From Anaerostipes rhamnosivorans (GTDB lineage: Bacteria; Bacillota; Clostridia; Lachnospirales; Lachnospiraceae): 64,000 nt of DNA. The position numbers and the translations under genes were made by a program. The stretch lies in assembly GCF_005280655.1 (NCBI RefSeq), contig NZ_CP040058.1, positions 591,001 to 655,000 of the forward strand, written 5' to 3'. Shown piece after piece: positions 34,194 through 43,130 of the stretch; position 1 is the stretch's first letter; every line of letters starts with the position of its first letter. A model generated the notes under the pieces. That model ran no database searches and had not been told where the DNA came from. It saw only the letters and a program-made list of their open reading frames with translations.

Positions 34194-34273
34194 TATTATA
34201 TCTACAAAATATTCTTTTGTAAACAAAAGGTGTCTAAAGAACATAAAATGAAACTCAGAAAGAAGGAAGAAAG

Positions 34274-36916
34274 ATGCTGAAAAAAGAATGGCAGAACATA
34301 CGCAATAGCAAATGGATGATGCTGGTGCTCACGGCGATCATCCTGATCCCCACACTTTACACAACGATTTTCCTGGGATCCATGTGGGATCCGTACGGAG
34401 AGACCAAACATCTCCCTGTGGCGGTAGTCAATAACGATAAATCCATCACCTACAATGGTACCAAGATGGAAGTGGGAAAAGAGCTGGCTAAGAACCTGAA
34501 GAAGTCTGATTCTTTGGATTTCCACTTTGTAAATGAAGTGGAAGCGGCATCAAAGCTCAAAAACGGTACTTATTATATGGTGATCACTATACCAGAGAAT
34601 TTTTCTAAAAATGCCTCTACGCTGTTAGATGATCATCCAAAAAAGATGCAGCTTGAGTACCGGACAAATCCGGGAACCAACTATATCGCATCCAAGATGG
34701 ATGAGACAGCAGTGAGTACGATCCGCACCCAGGTAGCGGATCAGGTCACAAAAACCTATACGGAAACCATGTTCCAGCAGGTAAAGACAGCAGCCAAAGG
34801 CTTCAGCCAGGCGGCAGACGGGGCAAAACAGATCAACAGCGGAACAAAGAAGCTTTCCAAAGGAAATAAAACAATTACAGATAACCTGAACACTCTCGCG
34901 TCCAGTTCCCTTACCTTTAAGAATGGAGCTGACTCTCTTCAGGTAGGATTAAAGAGCTACACAGACGGAGTGGCCCAGGTAGATCAAGGAGCCGGAAAGC
35001 TCAACAAAGGGGCGGGGCAGCTGTCCAAAGGGGCAAAAACCCTCAAGTCCGGAGCCAATGAATTAAAGACCGGCACCGCTACATTAAATAAAGGTGTCAC
35101 AGACTACACGGACGGAGTGGGGACTGTCTACGCAGGCAGCAGCGAGCTTGGTAAAAACAGCAATACTCTCAACAGTGGGCTGCAGGCTCTTTCCGATGGA
35201 ATTAAGAGTGTGGAATCAGGAAGCGGCAGTGTTCTCACCGGATTAAAGACTATGTCCTCAGAACTGGGGAAATCAATGACACCGGAAAAACAGCAGCAGA
35301 CGAGGCAGTTGATCTCAGGGATGAAGCAGGCAGCCGATCAGATGGATCCGTCAGCGGTATCCAAGACCGGGGCAGCACAGACCGGGAAGAATGCCGAGGA
35401 ATTGTCACAGGAGACCTCCAATCTTTCAGCCCATGCCAGTGAACTAAAGCAGCAGATCGCAGATTTAAAGAGTTCTGCCACTTTTCAAAAACTGAGCAGT
35501 GAAGAACAGCGGAGTCTCATATCAGGACTTGAAAAAAGTGCGGACTCCATATCCTCGGATGCAGAGACCATCAAAAACAAAGCAGCCAAAGTAAAAAACT
35601 CCGCGGTCTCAGAAAGCAGCACCAAGGCCGCAGGGACAGATCAGATAAAGACCATAGCTTCTCTTTTAAGAAACGGAGCCGATACCATCGGTACGTTATC
35701 CTCCTGCCTTGGAGAAGTGAAAACAAATCTGGATAAGACAGGAACAAAACCTCAGGATATGGGGCTGATTCAGGGAATGCAGGCGGTTTATCAGGGCACC
35801 GGTCAGATGAAGTCCAAGATAGATGAAAAAGGCGGGCTGAAAGAAGGAGTGAAAGCTTACACTGGAGGCGTGGACCAGGTAAACAGCGGATTGAAACAGC
35901 TGGACAGCAAATCAGGAGTACTAAAGACAGGAGCGTCAGCGCTGAACAAAGGTGCCGGTCAGATGACAGGAAAACTGCCGGAGCTGTTTCAGGGTATGGC
36001 GGACCTGAAAAATGGTACTTTGAGTCTTTGCAAAGGAACCAGCCAGCTGGCAGGTAACAGCCAGGCTCTGTTAAATGGAAGTGAAAAGCTGTCATCAGGG
36101 GCAAAACAGATCAGCGGTGGAGCAGAAAAACTGGCAGACGGTTCAAAAACTGTCGGCGGAGGCCTTGCCACTCTGAATGACGGAAGTAAAACGCTGCAGA
36201 CGAAACTTTCAGACGGCGCCAAAGAGGCCGGACAGATCAATGACTCAAAGGACACCGTGGATATGTTTGCATCCCCGGTGAAAACAGAGCACTCCCAGAT
36301 GTCACAGGTACAGAATAACGGTCATGCCATGGCTCCGTATATGATGTCTGTGGCCTTGTATGTGGCATGTATCGCATTCTGCCTTATGTTCCCGCTGAAA
36401 GAACACGATGGGAAAGTGAGAAGCGGATTGAAGTGGTGGATGTCGAAAGCTTCCGTCATGGCGGCAGTGGCGGCTGTGCAGGCAGTGGTCATGGTCATCA
36501 TGCTGATGGTCATCAACGGGCTGGAGCCCAAAGAACTGATGACAACGTTTTTGATGTCGATCCTGGTTTCCTTGACATTTATGGCCATGATTACATTCTT
36601 TAACCTCTGGCTGGATAAAGTGGGCAGCTTCATCGTGCTGGTGTTTATGGTACTTCAACTGGGAGGTGCGGCAGGAACGTATCCCATCGAGTTGTCACCG
36701 AAATTCTACCAGATCATTCATCCTTTTATGCCGTTTACCTACAGTGTCAACGCATTCAGGAATACACTTACGATCGGCGGAGGGATCACGGCGGATGTCC
36801 TTGTATTTATAGGAATCCTTATCGCATTTTCTCTTTTATCCATTGGATATTATCAGAAAAAGGCAAAAGAGGTGGGAGTCAACAGCACAATCATCGCAGA
36901 AGGATTAAAAGAGTAA
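34274..36916 (+). CDS. YhgE/Pip family membrane protein
   Basis: This 880-residue protein has one N-terminal membrane segment (~17-38), a ~640-residue extracytoplasmic region and about five C-terminal segments (~690-865), the layout of the YhgE/Pip (phage infection protein) family related to ABC-2 permeases and type VII secretion accessory proteins. The external part is rich in repeats of the form L..G...L..G (for example KLNKGAGQLSKGAKTLKSGA), likely a long alpha-helical coiled coil. Homologues act as phage receptors in lactococci. Under the Rrf2 repressor it may be induced by drugs or stress. The acyltransferase gene follows at 6 bp. Confidence 0.9.
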   Translation: MLKKEWQNIRNSKWMMLVLTAIILIPTLYTTIFLGSMWDPYGETKHLPVAVVNNDKSITYNGTKMEVGKELAKNLKKSDSLDFHFVNEVEAASKLKNGTYYMVITIPENFSKNASTLLDDHPKKMQLEYRTNPGTNYIASKMDETAVSTIRTQVADQVTKTYTETMFQQVKTAAKGFSQAADGAKQINSGTKKLSKGNKTITDNLNTLASSSLTFKNGADSLQVGLKSYTDGVAQVDQGAGKLNKGAGQLSKGAKTLKSGANELKTGTATLNKGVTDYTDGVGTVYAGSSELGKNSNTLNSGLQALSDGIKSVESGSGSVLTGLKTMSSELGKSMTPEKQQQTRQLISGMKQAADQMDPSAVSKTGAAQTGKNAEELSQETSNLSAHASELKQQIADLKSSATFQKLSSEEQRSLISGLEKSADSISSDAETIKNKAAKVKNSAVSESSTKAAGTDQIKTIASLLRNGADTIGTLSSCLGEVKTNLDKTGTKPQDMGLIQGMQAVYQGTGQMKSKIDEKGGLKEGVKAYTGGVDQVNSGLKQLDSKSGVLKTGASALNKGAGQMTGKLPELFQGMADLKNGTLSLCKGTSQLAGNSQALLNGSEKLSSGAKQISGGAEKLADGSKTVGGGLATLNDGSKTLQTKLSDGAKEAGQINDSKDTVDMFASPVKTEHSQMSQVQNNGHAMAPYMMSVALYVACIAFCLMFPLKEHDGKVRSGLKWWMSKASVMAAVAAVQAVVMVIMLMVINGLEPKELMTTFLMSILVSLTFMAMITFFNLWLDKVGSFIVLVFMVLQLGGAAGTYPIELSPKFYQIIHPFMPFTYSVNAFRNTLTIGGGITADVLVFIGILIAFSLLSIGYYQKKAKEVGVNSTIIAEGLKE

Positions 36917-36922
36917 GAGAGA

Positions 36923-37630
36923 ATGAAGAGAATATTGCTTATGGTATTCAGAAACATTTTTCTGGTACCTTATATGTGGATCAAGTTATGTTATTACGCT
37001 TCTCATGTGGATAAATATTCGGAAGAAAAGAGATTTGCCATGCTGCGTTTTATCACGACACGGGCGAATAAGGGCGGAAATGTTACGATTGAAGTCTACG
37101 GGCAGGAAAATATACCGGAAAAGGACGGTTTTATCTTTTTCCCCAATCACCAGGGACTGTATGATGTACTGGCGGTGGTAGAGGCGTGTCCCAGGCCGTT
37201 TTCCGTGGTAGCCAAAATGGAGATCTCCAATATCCAGTTTTTAAAACAAGTATTTGCATGCATGAAGGCATATATGATCGACCGTGATGATGTCCGTCAG
37301 GCCATGCAGGTGATCATCAATGTTGCAAATGAAGTAAAACAGGGGAGGAACTATCTGATCTTTGCGGAAGGGACCCGTTCTAAAAACGGAAATGAGGTGC
37401 AGACATTCAAAGGCGGGAGCTTTAAGGCGGCGGTCAAAGCAAAATGTCCGATCGTCCCGGTAGCCCTTGTGAACGCATTTATGCCGTTCGACACCAATAC
37501 GGTGAAACCGGTTACCGTGCAAGTACATTTTTTAGAACCGCTTCTCTATGAAGAATACAAGGATATGAAGACAACTGAGATAGCAAAACAGGTAAAAGAC
37601 AGAATCCAGCAGGCAATAGAATCACGATAA
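36923..37630 (+). CDS. 1-acyl-sn-glycerol-3-phosphate acyltransferase (PlsC-like)
   Basis: This 235-residue membrane-associated acyltransferase has an N-terminal hydrophobic stretch, the HX4D catalytic motif NHQGLYD (~72-78), the conserved VAKMEI (~98), the EGTRSK motif (~150) and VPVAL block. It would make phosphatidic acid or acylate a related lysophospholipid. It is translationally close to the YhgE gene and shares its regulated promoter. Confidence 0.92.
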   Translation: MKRILLMVFRNIFLVPYMWIKLCYYASHVDKYSEEKRFAMLRFITTRANKGGNVTIEVYGQENIPEKDGFIFFPNHQGLYDVLAVVEACPRPFSVVAKMEISNIQFLKQVFACMKAYMIDRDDVRQAMQVIINVANEVKQGRNYLIFAEGTRSKNGNEVQTFKGGSFKAAVKAKCPIVPVALVNAFMPFDTNTVKPVTVQVHFLEPLLYEEYKDMKTTEIAKQVKDRIQQAIESR

Positions 37631-37636
37631 AAAGCA

Positions 37637-37727
37637 AAGCTGAGGCTCAAAGAGAAGGTGTATTTTCTTGAGCCTCAGTTTATTTTTAGACAGGTAAAAA
37701 GGCCAGATAGGGAAATCTGGCCTTTTT
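37637..37727 (+). terminator. Two consecutive terminator hairpins
   Basis: The first hairpin pairs GCTGAGGCTCAA with TTGAGCCTCAGT, followed by T-rich sequence near 37680. The second pairs AAAAAGGCCAGAT (37696-37708) with ATCTGGCCTTTTT (37715-37727), a perfect 13-bp stem. Confidence 0.85.
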
Positions 37728-37959
37728 GAGGGGAGTATAAATAAATTAATAAGGGGTTATATAGTAGAAATATAATGAATACCTTCTACAATTTGAATTA
37801 TAAGGTATCCTTCTGAAAAAAGCAATAAATATTTTTAAATTCAAAATAAAATTATAGACGCAGAAAAGAATTTAAGATTTGGATTTGTAAATCTTGCAAG
37901 AATATTTTTTTCACTTTTGCAGACAATATTTGTGTAACCAACAGAAAGGAGAATCTATC
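37728..37959. other. AT-rich intergenic region
   Basis: About 230 bp of very AT-rich sequence before the small SQNK gene. The dyad ATACCTT/AAGGTAT at about 37780-37809 is the only structure I see. No clear sigma-A promoter stands out; if the small gene is sporulation-linked the promoter could be of another sigma class. Confidence 0.5.
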
Positions 37960-38112
37960 ATGGCAAAAAATTATTCAAACGACAACAACTGCAAAGACTC
38001 TTCAAATGAGAGCAACAGCCAGAACAAATCTCAGAACAAGAGCCAGAACAAGTCTCAGAACAAAAGTCAGAACAAATCTCAGAACAGCAGCCAGAACTCT
38101 TCTAACCGTTAG
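37960..38112 (+). CDS. Small Ser/Asn/Gln-rich repeat protein
   Basis: This 50-residue protein begins MAKNYSNDNNCKDSSNESN and continues as uninterrupted SQNK/SQNS tetrapeptides, about eight units. The nucleotide repeats vary at third positions, so the peptide repeat appears to be maintained at protein level. The ATG at 37960 follows AAAGGAGA by a normal spacing; the open frame starts earlier at 37894 without a ribosome site. A strong terminator follows, making a monocistronic unit. I do not recognise the function; the composition is hydrophilic, with no membrane segment or signal peptide. It is probably real because of the ribosome site and terminator. Confidence 0.75.
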   Translation: MAKNYSNDNNCKDSSNESNSQNKSQNKSQNKSQNKSQNKSQNSSQNSSNR

Positions 38113-38136
38113 TTATTAGAAGAAGGAAGCAGGAAG

Positions 38137-38169
38137 GACGTCCAAAGAAAATTTCTTTGGACGTCTTTT
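38137..38169 (+). terminator. Terminator after the small repeat gene
   Basis: GACGTCCAAAGAA and TTCTTTGGACGTC form a perfect stem followed by TTTT. Confidence 0.9.
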
Positions 38170-38208
38170 CATATTACTGCATATTCTAAATTATAAAAGG
38201 GAAAGTAT

Positions 38209-38523
38209 GTGGAAATGGAATTTATAAATATAACTTTGCAGGAAGGAATCGACCTGGCCGGACAGGATGGTTATGTAATGTTCGACGTAAGGGAACCTTA
38301 TAGATATAAACAAGGGCATCTGAAAGGCGCAGTGAGCATGCCCTATGGAGTGATCAAGGATGATTCCTATCGGGACAAGAAAATCATCGTCTACTGCGAC
38401 TTCGGAGGACAGAGCATGCTGGCCGCCAGGCACCTGGCAGGAGAAGGTTATGAGGTTTATAATATTGTAGGCGGGATTTATTATTACCGCGGAGAGTTGA
38501 CATCCTTAGGCCTAAAATTGTAG
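38209..38523 (+). CDS. Single-domain rhodanese-like protein
   Basis: This ~104-residue cytosolic sulfurtransferase has the CH2A-type MFDVREPYRYKQGHLKGAVSMP and active-site Cys in VYCDFGGQSMLAA (~66). The loop after Cys, DFGGQS, has the length of the six-residue rhodanese loop. Start is GTG at 38209 (8 bp from AAAGG); ATG at 38215 is an alternative. It may supply persulfide sulfur. It precedes the RlmL-like gene by ~28 bp. Confidence 0.88.
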   Translation: MEMEFINITLQEGIDLAGQDGYVMFDVREPYRYKQGHLKGAVSMPYGVIKDDSYRDKKIIVYCDFGGQSMLAARHLAGEGYEVYNIVGGIYYYRGELTSLGLKL

Positions 38524-38551
38524 AATGGGTATTATGGTGCAAAGGAGAAAC

Positions 38552-39691
38552 ATGAATAAAATAGAATTGATTGCCCCATGCCATTTCGGTCTGGAGGCAG
38601 TATTAAAAAGAGAAATACAGGATTTAGGATACGAGATTACAAAGGTCGAGGACGGAAGAGTCACATTTTCTGCGGACTTAAACGGAATTGCCAGAGCCAA
38701 TATGTTTTTAAGAACAGCGGAACGGGTGTTACTCAAGGTTGGTGCCTTCAAGGCAGCAACCTTTGAGCAGCTGTTTGACAGGACAGCACAGCTTGCCTGG
38801 GAGGACTTTATCCCGGAGGACGGAAAGTTCTGGGTCAAAAAGGCATCCACAGCAAAAAGCAAACTGTTCAGTGCCCCGGATATCCAGTCCATCGTAAAGA
38901 AGGCCATGGTGGAGCGCTTAAAAAAGAAATATCATGTGTCATGGTTTCCTGAGACGGGAAACGAATATCCGGTGCGTGTGTTCATATTGAAGGACGAGGT
39001 GACGGTGAGCCTGGACACCAGCGGGACTCCGCTGCACAAACGGGGTTACCGGACGCTTACGAGTGAAGCGCCGATCAGGGAGACCCTGGCGGCTGCCCTG
39101 ATCATGCTGACACCGTGGAATAAGGACCGCATACTGGTGGATCCATTCTGCGGAAGCGGAACCTTTCTAATAGAAGCGGCGATGATGGGCGCGGGGATCG
39201 CTCCGGGCATGAACCGTTCCTTCCAAGCAGAGGCATGGACGAATTTCCTTCCGAAAAAAACATGGTACGAAGCGGCCGATGAGGCAGCGGATCTGATGGA
39301 TATGGATGTCTCCATGGACCTGCAGGGCTATGACAAGGATGCAAAGGTGTTGAAGCTTGCCAGAGAGAACGCAGCCAGCGCCGAAGTGGATCACCTGATC
39401 CATTTCCAGCAGAGAGAAGTAAAGGATTTCAGCCATCCAAAACCATATGGGTTTATCATAACCAATCCTCCCTACGGAGAACGTTTGGAGGAAAAAGCGG
39501 ATCTACCGCAGCTTTACCAGCAGATTGGAGAGATCTTCCACAAGATGGACACTTGGTCCAAGTATGTGATCACGTCTTATGAGGATGCCCAAAAGTATAT
39601 CGGTAAAGCCACGAAAGTTAGAAAAGTTTATAACGGAATGATACGCGCTGAGTTTTGCCAGTATCTCGGACCAAAACCGCCCAGGAGATAA
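38552..39691 (+). CDS. THUMP-domain 23S rRNA methyltransferase (RlmL/YpsC-like)
   Basis: This 379-residue SAM-dependent methyltransferase has an N-terminal ferredoxin-like/THUMP RNA-binding region (~1-160), then a Rossmann fold with VDPFCGSGTFLIEA (~193-206) and catalytic TNPPYGERL (~300-308), the NPPY motif of N-methylation of adenine or guanine. It lacks the C-terminal RlmK part of the E. coli fusion, as in Firmicute YpsC. ATG at 38552 follows AAAGGAG; the frame opens earlier at 38525. The next gene starts 4 bp after the stop. Confidence 0.93.
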   Translation: MNKIELIAPCHFGLEAVLKREIQDLGYEITKVEDGRVTFSADLNGIARANMFLRTAERVLLKVGAFKAATFEQLFDRTAQLAWEDFIPEDGKFWVKKASTAKSKLFSAPDIQSIVKKAMVERLKKKYHVSWFPETGNEYPVRVFILKDEVTVSLDTSGTPLHKRGYRTLTSEAPIRETLAAALIMLTPWNKDRILVDPFCGSGTFLIEAAMMGAGIAPGMNRSFQAEAWTNFLPKKTWYEAADEAADLMDMDVSMDLQGYDKDAKVLKLARENAASAEVDHLIHFQQREVKDFSHPKPYGFIITNPPYGERLEEKADLPQLYQQIGEIFHKMDTWSKYVITSYEDAQKYIGKATKVRKVYNGMIRAEFCQYLGPKPPRR

Positions 39692-39695
39692 GAAT

Positions 39696-40280
39696 ATGAA
39701 GAAAAGAATAATATTTGCAACTGGAAATCAGGGCAAAATGAAAGAAATCAGGGAAATCCTTGCGGATACCGGATACGAGATCGTGTCTATGAAGGAAGCA
39801 GGGGTGGATACAGAAATCATAGAAGACGGTGTCACATTTGAAGAAAATGCGGTCATCAAGGCGAAAGCTATCATGGAACTGACCGGAGAGCTTACTCTCG
39901 CGGACGATTCCGGCTTGGAGATTGATGCGCTGAACAAGGAACCTGGGGTGTATTCTGCCAGATATATGGGAGAAGACACACCGTATCCTATCAAAAACCA
40001 GAAGATCCTGGACCGGATGGACGGAGTGCCGGAAGAAGCAAGGACCGCCAGGTTTGTCTGCGTGATCGCAGCTGCATTTCCAGATGGACAAATCAGGACA
40101 AGTCGTGGTACCATGGAAGGTATCATAGGGTATGAGATTAAAGGAGAGAATGGATTCGGTTATGATCCGATTTTCTATCTGCCGGAATTGGGCAGATACA
40201 GTGCAGAGTTGAGCAGTGAAGAGAAAAACCGGTTAAGCCATCGCGGAGAAGCATTGAGAAAAATCAAAGACATTCTTTAG
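39696..40280 (+). CDS. rdgB: XTP/dITP pyrophosphatase
   Basis: This 194-residue HAM1/RdgB house-cleaning nucleotidase removes inosine and xanthosine triphosphates. Motifs are IFATGNQGKMKEI at the N-terminus, LADDSGLEIDAL (~68-79), GVYSARY and the late GYDPIFY and NRLSHRGEAL segments. Start 4 bp after the methyltransferase stop, with the phosphodiesterase following at 12 bp: a housekeeping operon. Confidence 0.96.
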   Translation: MKKRIIFATGNQGKMKEIREILADTGYEIVSMKEAGVDTEIIEDGVTFEENAVIKAKAIMELTGELTLADDSGLEIDALNKEPGVYSARYMGEDTPYPIKNQKILDRMDGVPEEARTARFVCVIAAAFPDGQIRTSRGTMEGIIGYEIKGENGFGYDPIFYLPELGRYSAELSSEEKNRLSHRGEALRKIKDIL

Positions 40281-40292
40281 GGAGGTTATCTT

Positions 40293-40799
40293 GTGAGAAT
40301 TTTAGTAATCAGTGACTCTCATGGTCGAAACGACGATGTAAAAGGGGTATTGGAGCAGGTTGGCAAGATCGACATGCTGATCCACTGCGGCGATGTGGAG
40401 CGCGGTGACCAGTATATCCGTGATATAGCAGGATGCCCGGTTGTCATGGTGGCGGGAAATAATGATTATTACCTGGATCTTCCCAGCGAGCAGACCGTAG
40501 AGGTAGAGGGATACCGCATCTGGGTAACCCACGGACATCCGTATTATGTGAATTCCGGGGTGGACTATCTGCGGGAATATGGCGAGATGCATGACGTTGA
40601 TGTCATTATGTACGGGCATACACACGTGCCGTTTATTGAGATCGGGGACGATATGACGATCTTAAATCCCGGCAGCATCTCTTATCCGAGACAGGCCGGC
40701 AGAAAGCCGACATTTCTTCTGATGGAGATTGATGATATGGGAGAAGCCCATTATGCCCATGGATATTATAAAGAGCATTTCAGAGAACTGAACATTTAA
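40293..40799 (+). CDS. YfcE/MJ0936-type metallophosphodiesterase
   Basis: This 168-residue protein has the metallophosphoesterase motifs SDSHGRNDD, HCGDVERGD, GNNDYY, VTHGHPYY and MYGHTHVP in order, all metal ligands present. Start is GTG at 40293 behind GGGAGG. Hydrolyses phosphodiesters; natural substrate unknown. Commonly follows rdgB in Firmicutes. Confidence 0.94.
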   Translation: MRILVISDSHGRNDDVKGVLEQVGKIDMLIHCGDVERGDQYIRDIAGCPVVMVAGNNDYYLDLPSEQTVEVEGYRIWVTHGHPYYVNSGVDYLREYGEMHDVDVIMYGHTHVPFIEIGDDMTILNPGSISYPRQAGRKPTFLLMEIDDMGEAHYAHGYYKEHFRELNI

Positions 40800-40802
40800 C
40801 AT

Positions 40803-40879
40803 GAAAAAACTGTTTGTGGCATGAATACTGTAAGTAACAGCGAGGCTGTCCAAGTGTCAATGGCACAGGCAGTTTTTTC
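40803..40879 (+). terminator. Long imperfect terminator hairpin
   Basis: AAAAAACTGTTTGTGGCAT (40803-) pairs with ATGGCACAGGCAGTTTTTT (about 40860-40878) with two wobbles and one mismatch. The right arm ends in T6. Confidence 0.65.
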
Positions 40880-40920
40880 GTCGTATAGAAAAAGTGATCA
40901 ATAGATTGGGGATAAATAAG

Positions 40921-42279
40921 ATGAAGAAAAAAGATTTTGTGGAAGGTGTCATTGAGCGTACAGAGTTCCCGAACAAAGGGTTTTTTCAGGCGGAAGACCG
41001 GGAGGTTTCAGTCAAAGGAGTCATCCGGGGCCAAAGGATCACCGGGCAGGTGACAAAGCTTAGGAAAGGAAAGGCTGTTGCAAGGCTCGTGGAGGTGCTG
41101 GAGCCGTCCGAGATGGAGGACGCTATCCCTAAGTGCCCTCATTTTGGGGTGTGCGGTGGCTGTTTCTACCAGACGGTTTCCTATGAAAACCAGCTGAGAA
41201 TAAAGGAAGGACAAGTCCGGGAACTCTTAAAAGATTATGTGTCCGATGAAATTTGGGAAGGGATCAAAGGAAGTCCAAAACAGTGGCAATACCGCAATAA
41301 GATGGAGTTTTCTTTTGGGGACGAAGTCAAAGGAGGCCTGCTGGCCCTTGGCATGCACAAAAAGAATACATTTCACGACATTGTCAACATAACAGACTGC
41401 AAACTTGTGGATAACGATTATAATCTGCTCGTTTCCTGTGCATTAAATTATTTTTCCAAGCTGGGTTGTGACTTTTACCACAAGATGAGCCATGAAGGAT
41501 ATCTAAGGCATCTGGTGATCCGCCGGTCGGACGCAACTGGAGATCTGCTCATCAATATCGTGACCTCCTCCCAGCAGGATGTTGATATGAAGCCTCTTGC
41601 AGAGGAGATGCTCCGTCTGCCGCTAAATGGCAGCATCCGGGGGATCCTGCACACGGTCAATGACAGCCTGGCTGATGTGGTAAAGGCGGACCAGATGGAG
41701 ACAGTGTATGGAGAAGACTTTTTTTATGAGGAAATCCTGGGGCTGAAATTTAAGATTTCACCGTTTTCTTTCTTTCAAACAAATTCTCTTGGAGCGGAAG
41801 TTCTGTATGAGACCGCCAGGGAGTATGTGGGAGATACGGATGACAAGGTGATCTTTGACTTGTACAGTGGTACCGGAACCATTGCGCAGATGCTGGCTCC
41901 GGTGGCAAAAAAAGTGGTCGGTGTTGAGATCGTTGAGGAAGCGGTGGAAGCGGCCAGAGAAAATGCTGGTTTTAATGGGCTTGAGAATTGTGAGTTCATC
42001 GCGGGGGATGTGCTGAAAGTGGTCGATGAACTGGAAGATAAGCCGGACTTTATCGTGCTGGACCCGCCCAGGGATGGAATTCATCCAAAGGCAATTCAGA
42101 AGATTATAGACTTTGGGGTGGAGAAGATGGTTTATATTAGCTGTAAGCCAACCAGTCTGGCGAGGGATTTGGAGATCTTTCGGGAGGCTGGGTATGAGGT
42201 TGAGAGGGGCGGGTGTGTTGATATGTTTCCGGGGACGGCTCATGTGGAGACGGTCTGTCTGATGTCTAAGGTCAAGTGA
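40921..42279 (+). CDS. 23S rRNA (uracil-5-)-methyltransferase, RlmD/RumA family
   Basis: This 452-residue TrmA-family enzyme has an N-terminal TRAM domain (~1-55), the 4Fe-4S cysteine cluster CPHFGVCGGCFYQ (~71-83) plus a later Cys near TDCKL, the SAM-binding region FDLYSGTGTIAQML and the catalytic motif LDPPRDGIHPK with nucleophile Cys in YISCKPTSLARDL. ATG at 40921 is 8 bp from GGGGA; an upstream in-frame GTG (40894) has no site. It methylates U747/U1939-type positions; which one is not assignable. Confidence 0.94.
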   Translation: MKKKDFVEGVIERTEFPNKGFFQAEDREVSVKGVIRGQRITGQVTKLRKGKAVARLVEVLEPSEMEDAIPKCPHFGVCGGCFYQTVSYENQLRIKEGQVRELLKDYVSDEIWEGIKGSPKQWQYRNKMEFSFGDEVKGGLLALGMHKKNTFHDIVNITDCKLVDNDYNLLVSCALNYFSKLGCDFYHKMSHEGYLRHLVIRRSDATGDLLINIVTSSQQDVDMKPLAEEMLRLPLNGSIRGILHTVNDSLADVVKADQMETVYGEDFFYEEILGLKFKISPFSFFQTNSLGAEVLYETAREYVGDTDDKVIFDLYSGTGTIAQMLAPVAKKVVGVEIVEEAVEAARENAGFNGLENCEFIAGDVLKVVDELEDKPDFIVLDPPRDGIHPKAIQKIIDFGVEKMVYISCKPTSLARDLEIFREAGYEVERGGCVDMFPGTAHVETVCLMSKVK

Positions 42280-42292
42280 TTGTGAGTGAAAG

Positions 42293-42316
42293 AGGCTTGA
42301 TTTCAGGCCTTTTTTG
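42293..42316 (+). terminator. Terminator after the rRNA methyltransferase
   Basis: AGGCTTGA and TCAGGCCT pair with a wobble and are followed by T6, 13 bp past the stop. Confidence 0.75.
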
Positions 42317-42332
42317 CTATCGAGGATATGAA

Positions 42333-42451
42333 AACGTTCAATCCGAGGTCTAAACTTAACGCTCTGCGGAAACAGGGCGATAAGCGTATAGCGAAAATAG
42401 CGTGGATAATTTAGACGCCAAATTAGATGTCGGGCATTGAAACTGAACGTT
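42333..42451. other. Nested inverted repeats, possible structured RNA or small mobile relic
   Basis: Three nested arm pairs share one axis: AACGTTCA (42333) with TGAACGTT (42444), GTCTAAA (42348) with TTTAGAC (42410) and ACGCT (42359) with AGCGT (42383). It ends 1 bp before the AAGGAG of the DUF3795 gene, so it could be a leader structure of that gene. Confidence 0.5.
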
Positions 42452-42468
42452 GAAAGGAGTAATAGCCT

Positions 42469-42885
42469 ATGAAAATGTCGAAAGAAAATATTGATCCTAT
42501 CATGTTCGCCCCTTGTGGAATGAATTGTAAGGCCTGCTATAAACATTGCTATCATAAAAAATCATGTGCTGGGTGCCTGAACGGTGATATGGGAAAGCCG
42601 GAACATTGCCGTAAATGTAAGATAAAAGACTGTATGAAAGATAAAGAATTGTCCTATTGCTTCGAGTGTTCCGACTATCCATGCAAGTCAATAAAAAATC
42701 TTGAAAAAAGCTATAACAAGAGATACCAAGCAAGCCTTATGGAAAATAGTGACTTTGTACGGCAACATGGGTTAGAAGCATTTATGGAACAGCAGAAAGA
42801 AAAATATACATGCCCAAAATGCGGCGGTATTATTTCCATTCACGACAGAGAATGCAGTGAATGTCAAGAAAAGATGAAGGACTAA
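42469..42885 (+). CDS. DUF3795 cysteine-rich protein
   Basis: This 138-residue protein opens with APCGMNCKACYKHCYHKKSC, followed by many CxxC pairs (CRKCKIKDC, CFECSDYPC) and a C-terminal zinc-ribbon-like CPKCGGIISIHDRECSEC. The DUF3795 family has no defined function; metal or Fe-S binding is likely. Its ribosome site is AAAGGAG. The coding sequence is more AT-rich than the methyltransferase gene before it, and the dead rhuM gene and IS debris follow. Confidence 0.85.
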   Translation: MKMSKENIDPIMFAPCGMNCKACYKHCYHKKSCAGCLNGDMGKPEHCRKCKIKDCMKDKELSYCFECSDYPCKSIKNLEKSYNKRYQASLMENSDFVRQHGLEAFMEQQKEKYTCPKCGGIISIHDRECSECQEKMKD

Positions 42886-43130
42886 AATTCGGCTTATAGA
42901 ATTAGAGAAATTTGAAGTTGCGAAAATTAATAAGAAAGCAAACTGATAGATAAAACAGCAAGCAAACTGAAGAGATAATCAGAAGGAGGTCGTGTTCATC
43001 GTTAAAATGTGTAACGTTACATTATATCTTTTTTTGAATGGAAACAGAGATGGCACAAGGTACGTGTGATTTCTTGAGTGATAGACTGGAATGAATAGCA
43101 AGTTCGTTATGATATATTGGAGGAAAGAAC
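42886..43130. other. Intergenic region with a 12-bp palindrome
   Basis: TGTAACGTTACA at 43010-43021 is a perfect palindrome in AT-rich sequence, like operators of MerR or TetR regulators, but no such gene is adjacent. An AGGAGG occurs at 42984 without a following long frame, so a gene may have been lost here. Confidence 0.4.

Noticed and set aside
33627..34244. 205-residue form of the Rrf2 regulator starting at 34244
   Set aside because: It would run through the promoter and dyads of the divergent operon; ATG at 34064 with AAGGAGG gives the family N-terminus.
38021..38100. Tandem DNA repeat as a CRISPR or minisatellite
   Set aside because: The units are 12 bp, in frame and vary at third codon positions; this is a coding repeat. 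No spacer-repeat pattern exists anywhere in the window.
40800..40920. Gap before the RlmD-like gene as a small RNA
   Set aside because: The only structure is a long imperfect hairpin ending in T6, sufficient as a terminator; no promoter for a separate RNA is visible.
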